From assembly GCA_030680075.1 (NCBI GenBank), contig JAUXWR010000468.1, forward strand, positions 16,576 through 80,575: a DNA stretch of 64,000 nt, given 5' to 3'. This DNA is from Legionella sp. (GTDB lineage Bacteria; Pseudomonadota; Gammaproteobacteria; Legionellales; Legionellaceae). Positions 17,015 to 26,031 of the stretch are shown here, piece by piece (the stretch's first letter is position 1; each line of letters starts with the position of its first letter). The notes under the pieces were generated by a model. It saw only the letters and a program-made list of their open reading frames with translations. It had not been told where the DNA came from and did not search any database. The translations under genes and the position numbers were made by a program.

Positions 17015-18012
17015 AATTCGATTAACTCATCCACTGAATAATTACGTTGTGCTTTACGGCCCTGAATTGCGTCCCACTGCATGGGAGAAAGGCCCGTGCC
17101 TGGGCGTTTAACGGCAATATTGCGCTCACTGAAAATTTCTCCGGTGTTAATGGTACACGCGGCAACCAGTGATTTACGCGCAATCACCTTGTTTTTAGAT
17201 TCACTCGTGCTTGGGCGCTTGATACCGTCCCCCAGAGCTTGTTCAATATTACGGATGGCTTTAATCATCGCTTTTAGCTCATCAGGTTCAAGGCTTGCTT
17301 TTTGATCAGGGCCTGGAAGACTTCTATCGACGGTAAAATGCTTCTCGATAATAGTTGCGCCTAATGCTACCGCGGCTACTGCGACCTCAATCCCCGCTGT
17401 GTGATCAGAATAGCCTACATTCACCCCAAAAGCTTCCCGTATGGAAAGCATCGCGCGCAAGTTTACATCAGCCATTGGGGTTGGGTATTCGGTGTTACAA
17501 TGAAGTACCGTAATATAATCGCGTGACGTACCGGCTTTTTCCAATATATCCAGAGCCGCTTCAATTTCTCCCAAAGTTGCCATGCCCGTTGAGAGAATGA
17601 TGGGATAGCCATAACGACCTACATGACGCAAAAAGGGAAGATTGGTAATTTCTCCAGAGGGAATTTTAAACTGCTTAAGACCCAAACGCACCAGAAGATC
17701 AACACTTTCCTCATCAAATCCTGTGGAAAAAAACTGGATGCGGCGTGCCTGGCAATGGTCAATTAAGGCTTGATGCATTTCGGGAGTTAGCTCAAGGCGC
17801 CTTATCATAGCTTGTTGCGATTCAGACACATCGGTTGTCATCAGTTGATAATCCGCTTTTTTAGCGTCAGTTGTTACCAATCGGTTTGCATTAAAGGTCT
17901 GGAACTTAACCATATCAGCGCCGGATTCTGCAGCTATATCAATTAACCGGCGCGCGAGATCCAAATCACCATTATGGTTTACACCCGCTTCCGCAATAAT
18001 CAGCGTTTTCAT
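17011..18012 (-). CDS. legI: Legionaminic acid synthase (NeuB family, full length)
   Basis: A 333-residue nonulosonic acid synthase: NeuB TIM barrel (IIAEAGVNHNGDLDLARRLI at the start, IKIPSGEI-type FKIPSGEITNL, LHCNTEYPTP, GYSDHTAGIE, IIEKHFTVDR) followed by a C-terminal SAF/antifreeze-like domain from about residue 275 (RKSLVAACTI, KRPGTGLSP). It condenses the diacetamido-trideoxymannose from LegG with phosphoenolpyruvate. It overlaps legH and legG by 4 bases each. It is one of three NeuB-family genes in the window and the one embedded in a complete pathway. Confidence 0.95.
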   Translation of the reverse strand: MKTLIIAEAGVNHNGDLDLARRLIDIAAESGADMVKFQTFNANRLVTTDAKKADYQLMTTDVSESQQAMIRRLELTPEMHQALIDHCQARRIQFFSTGFDEESVDLLVRLGLKQFKIPSGEITNLPFLRHVGRYGYPIILSTGMATLGEIEAALDILEKAGTSRDYITVLHCNTEYPTPMADVNLRAMLSIREAFGVNVGYSDHTAGIEVAVAAVALGATIIEKHFTVDRSLPGPDQKASLEPDELKAMIKAIRNIEQALGDGIKRPSTSESKNKVIARKSLVAACTINTGEIFSERNIAVKRPGTGLSPMQWDAIQGRKAQRNYSVDELIEL

Positions 18013-18641
18013 GTTAGTTCCTTGATGGCGGGCAATTGGGAGCCTGCGGCACAGTCAGCAAGAACTCGTTGCCCCATGCCAATTAAAGAGTTCTCACCAA
18101 TGGTGAGGCACTGGCGTACACTTGCATTGCTTCCTATAAATGTGCCCGCACCGATTGATACACCACTGTTAACAGCAGCGGCAGTCGAGATATGGCAGTG
18201 ATCAGCTATCATCACATCATGCTCAACCAAAGCCTGAGAATTGATAATACAATTACGCCCAATCCTGACGCCCGCATTAATTATTGCACCATGTAATACC
18301 ATGGTACCCGCACCCAATGTTGCCCGTGGTGATACATATGCATGTGGCGAAACAATAATTGGTAATTCATACCCCTCTCTAATTAGGGCATCAAAAAAAC
18401 GAATCCTGAATTGCGGTGTTTTAATATGGCCAATAGTGACCAGTGCAAAATCATATTGATGTCTTAAAGCCGGTAAATCCGCATCAGTTCCCAACACGGG
18501 ATAACCAAAAATTTCGCCGCCTACTTCCTCGGGAACCCCTATCAAGCCGCCAATAGCAAACTGTCCTTCTTGCTCTATCACATCAATAGAGGCGCGAGCA
18601 TGCCCACCAGCACCCAGTAGCAAAATTGGTTTCTTTGTCAT
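18009..18641 (-). CDS. legH: Sugar N-acetyltransferase, PglD/NeuD family (LegH)
   Basis: A 210-residue protein with an N-terminal Rossmann-like sugar-binding part (LLGAGGHARASIDVIE) and a C-terminal left-handed beta-helix of hexapeptide repeats (TLGAGTMVLHGAIINAGVRI and onward, residues 110-200). PglD-type enzymes acetylate the 4-amino group of UDP- or GDP-4-amino-sugars. Between legC and legI with 4-base overlaps on both sides, it fits LegH, acetylating the product of LegC. Confidence 0.92.
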   Translation of the reverse strand: MTKKPILLLGAGGHARASIDVIEQEGQFAIGGLIGVPEEVGGEIFGYPVLGTDADLPALRHQYDFALVTIGHIKTPQFRIRFFDALIREGYELPIIVSPHAYVSPRATLGAGTMVLHGAIINAGVRIGRNCIINSQALVEHDVMIADHCHISTAAAVNSGVSIGAGTFIGSNASVRQCLTIGENSLIGMGQRVLADCAAGSQLPAIKELT

Positions 18642-19831
18642 GATAGCGCCTTAATACCCAGCGAAACGCTGCTGGGTAAATTAATCAAACGCCTTTCCAA
18701 CGACTCAGCGACAGGTAAGGCCATGCGCGGACAATTTTGGTAAATGGGTAATCGGTGCATAAGCGTCCAGGCAGGGCGTGTCATTAATCCTGCATTATTG
18801 GTGGCATAAAGTATTGCATCGCGCGCGCGTGCTACCGACTCATCAAGGAGTAATGCTTGCAACCAATAATTACTTTCACAAGAGGCTGAAGGTTTACTTA
18901 CTATTGAAAGCCCTGGGAGTTTTGCAAACGCTGCGTGATAACGCTCATAAAGACGGCGTTTTGCTGTTAGAAAATCGGAAATTTGCTCAAGCTGCGCACA
19001 GCCAAGTGCTGCATTAATATTGGGCATGCGATAATTAAAACCCACCTCATCGTGGACAAATTCGAAACGGTGGGCAACTTTTGCCGTTGTACTTAAATGT
19101 TTGGCGCGCTGAGCAAGGTGGGTGTCATTAGTGAGAATTGCGCCTCCGCCACCAGTTGTGATTGTTTTATTACCGTTAAAACTTAAGGTGCCCATCAGAC
19201 CAAAAGTTCCCATGTGCTGCCCTTCGTAGGTACTGCCCAGAGACTCCGCTGCATCTTCCACAACTGTTAAATGAAAATCATGCGCGATTCTTAACATCCC
19301 TTCAATATCAACCGGGTGCCCAAAGGTATGCATGGGGATTAGCGCTGAAATTACCCGCCCGGTTTGCCGGTTTACGCATTTTTCATGGCGGATTTCAGTG
19401 TTATGTTGCAGGTAGTCATGAAGTGCCTCAGGATCAAGTCCTAATGTACGCTCTTCACTGTCAGCAAAATGCGGTGTCGCTCCACAATACATAACCGCAT
19501 TAGCAGTAGCCACAAAGGTTAGAGCCGGAATAATTACCTCATCTCCCATGGCAACACCTGCCAATTTTAGCGCGAGATGAAGGGCCGCTGTTCCATTAAC
19601 AATAGCCACCGCATGTTTAGCCCCAGTATAATGAGCGAGATCTGCTTCAAATTGATCAACAAATTTGCCCACCGAAGAAACAAAGGTTGAATCAAGGCAT
19701 TCTTTAAGATAAAGCCATTCATTACCTAAAAAACAGGGCGCATGAAGTGCTGCCGGTGCAGGACCGGCCACTGATTGCACGGCATTAATTATATCAGCGA
19801 CAAATTTATTTTCAGTAATCACCGAGCTCAT
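18638..19831 (-). CDS. legC: PLP aminotransferase of the DegT family (LegC)
   Basis: A 397-residue DegT/DnrJ/EryC1/StrS aminotransferase. The PLP-binding lysine is in SFNGNKTITTGGGG; other landmarks are VNGTAALHLALK, PALTFVATANAV and VEDAAESLGS. In the pathway it transfers an amino group from glutamate to C4 of the GDP-4-keto-6-deoxy sugar made by LegB. It overlaps legB and legH by 4 bases each. The sequence is of the LegC-type subgroup with an N-terminal extension of about 35 residues before the usual start of the fold. Confidence 0.93.
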   Translation of the reverse strand: MSSVITENKFVADIINAVQSVAGPAPAALHAPCFLGNEWLYLKECLDSTFVSSVGKFVDQFEADLAHYTGAKHAVAIVNGTAALHLALKLAGVAMGDEVIIPALTFVATANAVMYCGATPHFADSEERTLGLDPEALHDYLQHNTEIRHEKCVNRQTGRVISALIPMHTFGHPVDIEGMLRIAHDFHLTVVEDAAESLGSTYEGQHMGTFGLMGTLSFNGNKTITTGGGGAILTNDTHLAQRAKHLSTTAKVAHRFEFVHDEVGFNYRMPNINAALGCAQLEQISDFLTAKRRLYERYHAAFAKLPGLSIVSKPSASCESNYWLQALLLDESVARARDAILYATNNAGLMTRPAWTLMHRLPIYQNCPRMALPVAESLERRLINLPSSVSLGIKALS

Positions 19832-20838
19832 AGATTGTAAATATCCGCTTTATACAACGATAAATGAGAAGGATTTGAAAACCACTCCACAGTTTTAATC
19901 AAACCGCGACGAAACCCTTCCAGATTAGCATATTGAGGTTGCCAATCCAGAACTTTTTGCGCTTTTTCATTAGAAGCCCACAGACGCTCCACTTCACTTT
20001 TTTCAGGACGTACGCGCGCATCGTCCCCCACAATTTCAATCTCGACGTTCATTACCTCGGCAATAAGTGATGCGGTGTCACCTATCGAAATTTCATAATT
20101 ACTACCGAGATTAATAACTTCGCCAATCCCCCTATCAGTAGATAAAGCGGCCAAAAAACCTGCTACTGTATCGGCAACATAATTAAAATCGCGCGTAGGA
20201 TGCACGGCACCTAATTTAATTTGACGCATACCGTTAGCTATTTGAGTAATAATCGTAGGAATGACGGCACGCGCCGATTGACGAGGACCATAGGTATTGA
20301 AAGGCCGGATGATAGATACGGGTGTGCCAAAAGAGGTATAAAACGACATCGCAATCTGATCAGCACCTATCTTGCTCGCTGAATAAGGTGATTGACCTTG
20401 CAGCGGATGCTCTTCAGTGATGGGCACAAATTGTGCGCTCCCATACACTTCACTGGTGGAGGTGTGTACTACTTTACTAATACCCAAATCGCGTGCAGCT
20501 TGTACAATATTGAGTGTCCCTTTGATATTAGTATCTACATAAGTATCAGGAGAATGGTAAGAATAAGGAATCGCAATAAGTGCCGCAAGATGTAGTACCG
20601 CGTCACAATCTTTCATCGCCAAGCGCACGCCATTTGGATCGCGAATGTCGCCTGCAAATACCTCAAACTTCCCCTTCACGTCATCTGCACACTGATCAAG
20701 CCAGCCCCAGGAATTAAACGAGTTATAAAGCACAAAGGCACGCACATCATAACCGCAGCGCACCAGTGCTTCAGTCAAATGGGAACCGATAAATCCATCA
20801 GCACCCGTAATTAATATCTTTTTATTAGTTAGCATCAT
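19828..20838 (-). CDS. legB: GDP-N-acetylglucosamine 4,6-dehydratase (LegB)
   Basis: A 336-residue extended SDR. ITGADGFIGSHLTEALVRCG at the N-terminus followed by YNSFNSWGWLD is characteristic of LegB-type dehydratases; the catalytic Tyr-x3-Lys is YSASK and the family motif NTYGPRQS is present. It makes the 4-keto-6-deoxy intermediate of the legionaminic acid route. It starts six bases after the end of the upstream surface-carbohydrate gene and overlaps legC by 4 bases. Confidence 0.94.
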   Translation of the reverse strand: MMLTNKKILITGADGFIGSHLTEALVRCGYDVRAFVLYNSFNSWGWLDQCADDVKGKFEVFAGDIRDPNGVRLAMKDCDAVLHLAALIAIPYSYHSPDTYVDTNIKGTLNIVQAARDLGISKVVHTSTSEVYGSAQFVPITEEHPLQGQSPYSASKIGADQIAMSFYTSFGTPVSIIRPFNTYGPRQSARAVIPTIITQIANGMRQIKLGAVHPTRDFNYVADTVAGFLAALSTDRGIGEVINLGSNYEISIGDTASLIAEVMNVEIEIVGDDARVRPEKSEVERLWASNEKAQKVLDWQPQYANLEGFRRGLIKTVEWFSNPSHLSLYKADIYNL

Positions 20839-20844
20839 TAAATT

Positions 20845-22167
20845 TTATTCGCTCATGGTAAGTCTATCAATCCAGCGCACACGCTGGATAGTAAGATCAA
20901 AGCTTGAACCTTGTTCAATACGTCGCAGCATTTTGCGCTTAAGCCATCGAGCCTGACCAAAAGCCACGGCAAAAAATTTATAAATCGCAATCACAAAACG
21001 TTGCTTCATTGGTCGTTTATACAGCGTTTCCAGAGTACTGAAATTTTGCAATGCATCGATAACATTGGTAATAGAACTGTCAGCAATGTCGGCTGCAACT
21101 TGCTCAAGTAGCCGCTGGCGAACTATTTCTTCATTATAAGAGACTTGTGCTGTTTCAATTATCGAGACAATTTCCTCAACAGAATCAGGTCGACAAACGC
21201 CTTCGAGAATTTGATTATTGTCATCACTCTCAGTCAGAATATGATTGGCGCGTGTGGGTACGACTCCACTGGTTAAAATAGGTAATTTTTTATGATAAAA
21301 CACATCATATAAACTGGTTGAGGGCGGCATAACAATTAGATCCACCCCTTGTAACCAATGGCCGAAGGGCTCATCCCAGGGTGAAATTTTAATATTAATA
21401 CCCAGTTTTTTAGCTAACTTTTCCCAGCTTTGACGATTCTCGCGCGGATGCGGGCGCACGGTGATTTCATAATGACTGCTATTAAGTGACATCATTACCT
21501 GAAGCATAATTCTAAAATCAATTACTTCTGTGTAATACATATCCTCTACATCTTTGTCGGGAGAATTCTCGAAAAGAGGGAAGATTGTTTTGCCAAATTT
21601 CATTGAGCTGCACACGCTCTCAAAGGGTGTTCTATTATCAAAAGGGCTAAGCAAGTTAAATCGCGAAACAAATCCTACCACCGGTTTCTCGGCTTTCTTG
21701 TTTCCGGAGTTTTTGGGATTGCTACAAGACTTCGATAAACGCGGGTGACCTACCACTTTGCATTTACTCAAATAGTCCGGGTAAAAGGTTTTAAATGGAT
21801 TAAGATGTGAATATCCCCATAATAAAAATCCACGCACCGCCTGATGCCAGGGTTCGCATTTTTTAGCATCGTCGCCAAAATATTTACCGTTGAGTCGTCG
21901 CAGGGTGCCAGTAGCCTGACCAATTGCTTCCGTTTGTAAAATGAATACATTATCAGGAAGTGCTGTCGCATCGGGGAACGCGTCAATAAAATGAGCAAGA
22001 GAAGGTAAAATAATTGCATCAAACAGACTAAAATGGCGAAGCATCAAGCTCGAGGTTACTCTATTACCGTATATAAGCTCGCCCCCTTTTTGCTTTAATT
22101 CTTTTTTAAGAGCAGAAGCCACCACAGCATCACGTGCCAATTCGTCAATATGAAAATACACTAACAT
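20845..22167 (-). CDS. Surface carbohydrate biosynthesis protein, GT-B-like, function unknown
   Basis: A 440-residue protein of the kind annotated as surface carbohydrate biosynthesis protein. The start at 22167 is supported by AAGGA about 7 bases upstream; the frame is open further up to 22218. Motifs seen: LQTEAIGQATGTLRR near residue 95, RPHPRE with an HP dipeptide near residue 257, and MPPSTSLYDVFYHKKLPIL near residue 298. The HP and S-T-S spacing resembles bacterial sialyltransferase-like GT-B enzymes. It lies just upstream of legB and 22 bases after the SDR gene. A glycosyl- or nonulosonyltransferase role is inferred. Confidence 0.65.
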   Translation of the reverse strand: MLVYFHIDELARDAVVASALKKELKQKGGELIYGNRVTSSLMLRHFSLFDAIILPSLAHFIDAFPDATALPDNVFILQTEAIGQATGTLRRLNGKYFGDDAKKCEPWHQAVRGFLLWGYSHLNPFKTFYPDYLSKCKVVGHPRLSKSCSNPKNSGNKKAEKPVVGFVSRFNLLSPFDNRTPFESVCSSMKFGKTIFPLFENSPDKDVEDMYYTEVIDFRIMLQVMMSLNSSHYEITVRPHPRENRQSWEKLAKKLGINIKISPWDEPFGHWLQGVDLIVMPPSTSLYDVFYHKKLPILTSGVVPTRANHILTESDDNNQILEGVCRPDSVEEIVSIIETAQVSYNEEIVRQRLLEQVAADIADSSITNVIDALQNFSTLETLYKRPMKQRFVIAIYKFFAVAFGQARWLKRKMLRRIEQGSSFDLTIQRVRWIDRLTMSE

Positions 22168-22189
22168 TTCTTTTTCCTTAAGTTTGCCA

Positions 22190-23026
22190 CTACCAGCAAG
22201 TTCGGCCACCATCAACAACCAAATTAAATCCGGTTACATAACTGGATGCGTCAGACAGTAAATAGACAAGGGCGGCTTTATTCTCATCTTCACGTGCCAT
22301 ACGCCCCATGGGAATGCGATAAGCGAGCTCTTTTATAAAAGCCGGATCCTGATTATTGTATATACCGCCTGGCGAAATAGCATTGACCCGAACATTCATT
22401 TCGGCCCAATAAGTGGCCAAATATTTAGTTAAACCAACAAGACCTGACTTTACTACTGAATAAGTAACGGGCTTCACGGGTTGTGCATCCGGCAAGACGC
22501 CCGCTACTTCATAAATCCGTTGATCAGGCGCAATAAGTGCAAGATCAGAGGCTATATTAACAATAACACCTCCCCCATTCGTGGCGAGATGATGACCAAA
22601 CACCTGTGCACAAAGAAAAGCCCCGGTAAGCCCTACGGAAATATCAGCATTCCAATAATCGAGAGACATATTTTCAAAACGGGTCAATTTTTTTGCATCA
22701 CTACCAGGCCCTACTTTAGGATCGTTAGCTGCGTTATTAACCAAGCCATCAAAGTGGCCAAATTTTTCAATTATAGTTTCAAGACAGCCTTTAATATCGG
22801 CTTTATTTGTAATGTCACAATGTAATGCATACACCTCACCGGTGCCGTCATTTTTTATTTTAAGACAAGCTTTCTCGAGCGCCTCCCGATTAATATCAAG
22901 AAGAACAGGTATCCCTCCGGCTTCTACAACCGCTTTCGCGTGCTGGACGCCTACAAATCCGGCACCGCCTGTGATAGCAATGACTTTTCCTTCTAGAGAA
23001 AAACTTTGAATGACATTTTTGCTCAT
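22190..23026 (-). CDS. Classical short-chain dehydrogenase, nonulosonic acid locus
   Basis: A 278-residue classical SDR from the ATG at 23026, which overlaps the MocA gene stop as ATGA. It has TGGAGFVG near the N-terminus, LVNNAAND, NIASD and a catalytic YSVVK; the C-terminus ends with the common VTGFNLVVDGGRTCW. It resembles PtmA-type SDRs found in legionaminic acid loci of Campylobacter, whose exact role is less settled. Placed with a MocA oxidoreductase and a cytidylyltransferase, it probably modifies a sugar or ulosonic acid by oxidation or reduction. Substrate unknown. Confidence 0.85.
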   Translation of the reverse strand: MSKNVIQSFSLEGKVIAITGGAGFVGVQHAKAVVEAGGIPVLLDINREALEKACLKIKNDGTGEVYALHCDITNKADIKGCLETIIEKFGHFDGLVNNAANDPKVGPGSDAKKLTRFENMSLDYWNADISVGLTGAFLCAQVFGHHLATNGGGVIVNIASDLALIAPDQRIYEVAGVLPDAQPVKPVTYSVVKSGLVGLTKYLATYWAEMNVRVNAISPGGIYNNQDPAFIKELAYRIPMGRMAREDENKAALVYLLSDASSYVTGFNLVVDGGRTCW

Positions 23027-24063
23027 TTGATTTCTTTTACCTGTTTTGTGGCCAATGATTCGCGTGCAGCTATACATACCTGAAGCGTGAGTAGCCCTTC
23101 CTCAAGTGAAGGAGCATTTAGACGCTCTCGCGAACGGATGCTAGTAATAAAATCCGAAACTTCATGAAAGAACATGTCATTGCGCTGAAACTGGTCGTAT
23201 ACAATTTTTTTGGTTTCGTTTTGTTCCAACAAATTTAGTTCAAATTCATTCGTACAATAATTAAATAAGAGAGAGCCTTTCTCGCCTACAATATGAATAT
23301 AACGTCTTGCGGGCTTTTGTAGAAAATCGAGGTGCACGTGAACGGGGAACTCTCGCCCTTTATTAATACAAGATAAATATATATCCGCCGTATCTTCCAC
23401 ATCCATTTGCAAATCTGAAAGTTGCCCACCTGCTGCATATACCCTTGAAGGCTTTCCAAATAACCATAACGCAATATCAATCTCATGACTTAAACAAAGA
23501 ATAACCCCGCCGCCCTGCTCTTTTCTCGCGGCGTGACTGTCGCGGTAATCTTCATAAGGGTGCATGCCAGGTAGCCATTCGCCAAAATGAAGGTCGGCAG
23601 ACGTAAGCGCACCTAAGGTATTTTGAGCCAGTAATTCCCTGATTTTGATATAAGCCGGATGATAACGAAGCTGGTATCCGACAACGCAAATCAATTGCTT
23701 TTGTTGGATAATCTCCATCAATTCGCCAACCCCTTGCTCTTCATTGGCTAAAGGCTTTTCAATAAAAATATGACAGCCTGCACGCGCAGCAGCAATAGCT
23801 GTTTGCAGGTGCATGGAAATTGGGTTAGTTACAAAAACTGCGTCAGGCTTCCAGGAAAGAGCCTTCTCAAAATTGGTGAAACATTTGATGTTGTAATAAT
23901 CTTCCGGTTTTTTATCAAATGTTGCGTCCAGTTTATCGGAAATAACGATAGGTAGGTTTCGCGCACGATAAGCGGCAATATCGGCATCATCGCCAAGCAC
24001 TCGCCGTAACATGCGGATATGACGTTGTCCAATCGACCCGAGGCCGCAAATAAGAAATTTCAT
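23023..24063 (-). CDS. Gfo/Idh/MocA family oxidoreductase
   Basis: A 346-residue NAD(P)-dependent sugar oxidoreductase: Rossmann motif ICGLGSIGQRHIRML at the start, the signature FIEKPLANEEQG near residue 95, and LSHEIDIALWLFG (the catalytic His region) near residue 185. Such enzymes oxidise or epimerise sugars at C2, C3 or C4. It is coupled to the cytidylyltransferase upstream (1-base overlap) and the SDR downstream (4-base overlap), so the three act together, probably on a nonulosonic acid or its precursor. Confidence 0.87.
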   Translation of the reverse strand: MKFLICGLGSIGQRHIRMLRRVLGDDADIAAYRARNLPIVISDKLDATFDKKPEDYYNIKCFTNFEKALSWKPDAVFVTNPISMHLQTAIAAARAGCHIFIEKPLANEEQGVGELMEIIQQKQLICVVGYQLRYHPAYIKIRELLAQNTLGALTSADLHFGEWLPGMHPYEDYRDSHAARKEQGGGVILCLSHEIDIALWLFGKPSRVYAAGGQLSDLQMDVEDTADIYLSCINKGREFPVHVHLDFLQKPARRYIHIVGEKGSLLFNYCTNEFELNLLEQNETKKIVYDQFQRNDMFFHEVSDFITSIRSRERLNAPSLEEGLLTLQVCIAARESLATKQVKEIK

Positions 24064-24833
24064 TATGACGGGTGCCTTACAAAATCAGTGAGTTTTATAG
24101 TATCCGGCGAAATCGTGCGGGTACGAAGTTGGGCTTCAGCGCAAGCCAACTCGTCAGGATAGTCGACATCTACGGCCGGCTCTTCAATCAAAAATGGCAG
24201 AATAATATCGCCAGTCGTAGAGTTTTTTTCGAAAATTACTCGAGGACGCGTTATATCAATGTAGCCATCTTGCCAGTATACAAGTGGTAATTTTTGGCGA
24301 GGTTGATTATAAGGCTCAAGCACATTTGGCAAATACGCTACGGGCTTCATATACCCGTCAGTATCCATGATCCACATTTTAAAAGGGGTTTCCGAGGCAA
24401 GATGTACCGAACGCAAAGAATCAGCTTCCTCATGTGCGGCAAATGTCTCAATTGCCCTGTCAATTATCAAAGGATTTCGGGATGGAGGCGTAGGACGCAG
24501 GTTTACGACCATATTCGGGACATACCGTTCATTATCTTCTAGCCATTGAAGCGCATGACGATGAAATTCTACATCAAGCGCAAAGTCTCCTGAAAGTTCT
24601 GCAGGCCGCAAGAAAGGAACCTCAGCACCATAAGAACGCGCAATAGTCGCAATTTCTTCATCATCGGTAGTGACCACCACTCGGGAAATATGTTTTGAAG
24701 CCAAGGCGTGCTCAATAGCCCAGGCAATCATGGGTTTCCCATGCAGCTTCATTATATTTTTACGAGGCACTGATTTAGAACCGCCACGCGCAGGTATCAG
24801 AGCTAAAATATCACCGTACATATGCTTATTCAT
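24063..24833 (-). CDS. Acylneuraminate cytidylyltransferase (second CMP-sugar synthetase)
   Basis: A 256-residue cytidylyltransferase with LIPARGGSKSVPRKNIMKLH, VVTTDDEEIATIA and NLRPTPPSRN. It activates a ulosonic acid as the CMP derivative. It is distinct in sequence from NeuA at 11373-12059. Its neighbours are the short NeuB, KdsC-like and GmhA-like genes upstream and MocA/SDR genes downstream, so it may serve the second ulosonic acid, or be the PtmB-type enzyme of the legionaminic acid route. ATGs at 24833 and 24821 are both possible starts. Confidence 0.88.
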   Translation of the reverse strand: MNKHMYGDILALIPARGGSKSVPRKNIMKLHGKPMIAWAIEHALASKHISRVVVTTDDEEIATIARSYGAEVPFLRPAELSGDFALDVEFHRHALQWLEDNERYVPNMVVNLRPTPPSRNPLIIDRAIETFAAHEEADSLRSVHLASETPFKMWIMDTDGYMKPVAYLPNVLEPYNQPRQKLPLVYWQDGYIDITRPRVIFEKNSTTGDIILPFLIEEPAVDVDYPDELACAEAQLRTRTISPDTIKLTDFVRHPS

Positions 24834-24851
24834 ATTAATAGATGCTCAGTC

Positions 24852-26021
24852 TCAGGCCGTCAATAATTCATATAGTTTATGATGAAAAACTCGCGTATCT
24901 TCACGCATGGTTGCTCTTACCTGTAAAAAACGCTTGCGTATTACTGGTGCGTTTTCCAATGCATATTTAGCACGCTCAAAAAGCGTTGTTCCTGAAGAGG
25001 GCGTGAACGCATCAACGACCACTTCTTCAAGATTTATGCGCTGCATAAAATCTGTCATTCTATTTTGAGTCGTATAGGCAACCATGGGAGTACCAAGGCC
25101 AATACAAGGTGACATAGAGTGAACACGCATGCTAAGAGCCACATCAGCATTTCTATAGCGCCCGTAGAAGTACTCGCTGTCTTTGACGCGCCCAAGCCCT
25201 GTAGATACCATTCGCTGATGTGCAATGCGCGGATTAATACGCTCAAGAAAGTTACTGATAAAACGATAATCATCAAAATAATGCGGACACAGTATAAAGT
25301 TCGCTGAAAAATTTTCAGCTAATTTTTCAATAGCAATTACAAACTCATCAATCACATAATCGCGGGAGCGATTGGATACGCCCGCGACAGAGTAGCGAGT
25401 GTCAAAGCGATGAGCCATGTCTTCATCATTAAATGACACCATAATATTTTTAACGTTTGGCAGGATTTCGGGATACTCTCCGCCATCCTGAGCTGACACA
25501 TAAACTGCCGAGTCAGGAATTTCTACAATTGCGTCACTATGAATACCGGTCATCTCTCTTAACCAGTCTTTGGTACCATCATTTCTTACCGCGAGAATCA
25601 TATTCTCAGCGGCCAGAATTTTTTCAATAGTGAGCTTAAGTTTATCGAGATGATGATAAACCTGCCCGGGCCAATGCCGATAGGACAAACCATAGAAAAT
25701 GACCGGCTTAGTAATCTTTGACCATAACTCAAACGGCAGCTCAAAGCGGGTACCGGTTCGGTTATTATAATCCCGGCCGTTAAATGTCACGGCGCCACCG
25801 ATAATTAAACCATCTGAGGCATTTACTTTGTCAACAAATGCCTCATCGAAATCAACCATTCCAAACGTATAATTATCCCATGGTTCCCGTTGCCACTGAA
25901 CAACACATGGAAAATCCTCTTCAATCGTTGACTCAAGGCCCCTGATTAAAGCTCCATTACCAATATTTGTGCTGTTAAAGTTTGCCAAATGAACAAGATT
26001 CAAAGAACCACTACTTTTCAT
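24852..26021 (-). CDS. Polysaccharide pyruvyl transferase family protein
   Basis: About 389 residues from the ATG at 26021, which has AGGGA 7 bases upstream; the open frame extends to 26078 but would run into the NeuB gene. Family landmarks: NFNSTNIGNGALIRGLE at the N-terminus, GLIIGGAV, VIFYGLSYRHW and ALSMRVHSMSPCIGLGTPMV in the C-terminal half, matching the CsaB/WcaK-type GT-B fold. Members transfer pyruvate from phosphoenolpyruvate to a sugar as a ketal, although some relatives have other roles. It follows the short NeuB gene after 10 bases. Confidence 0.83.
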   Translation of the reverse strand: MKSSGSLNLVHLANFNSTNIGNGALIRGLESTIEEDFPCVVQWQREPWDNYTFGMVDFDEAFVDKVNASDGLIIGGAVTFNGRDYNNRTGTRFELPFELWSKITKPVIFYGLSYRHWPGQVYHHLDKLKLTIEKILAAENMILAVRNDGTKDWLREMTGIHSDAIVEIPDSAVYVSAQDGGEYPEILPNVKNIMVSFNDEDMAHRFDTRYSVAGVSNRSRDYVIDEFVIAIEKLAENFSANFILCPHYFDDYRFISNFLERINPRIAHQRMVSTGLGRVKDSEYFYGRYRNADVALSMRVHSMSPCIGLGTPMVAYTTQNRMTDFMQRINLEEVVVDAFTPSSGTTLFERAKYALENAPVIRKRFLQVRATMREDTRVFHHKLYELLTA

Positions 26022-26031
26022 AACCAGTTCC

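Noticed and set aside
16656..17111. Plus-strand open frame of 151 codons
   Set aside because: It is antisense to legG and the end of legI, low-complexity Ser/Pro-rich, and shows no protein features.
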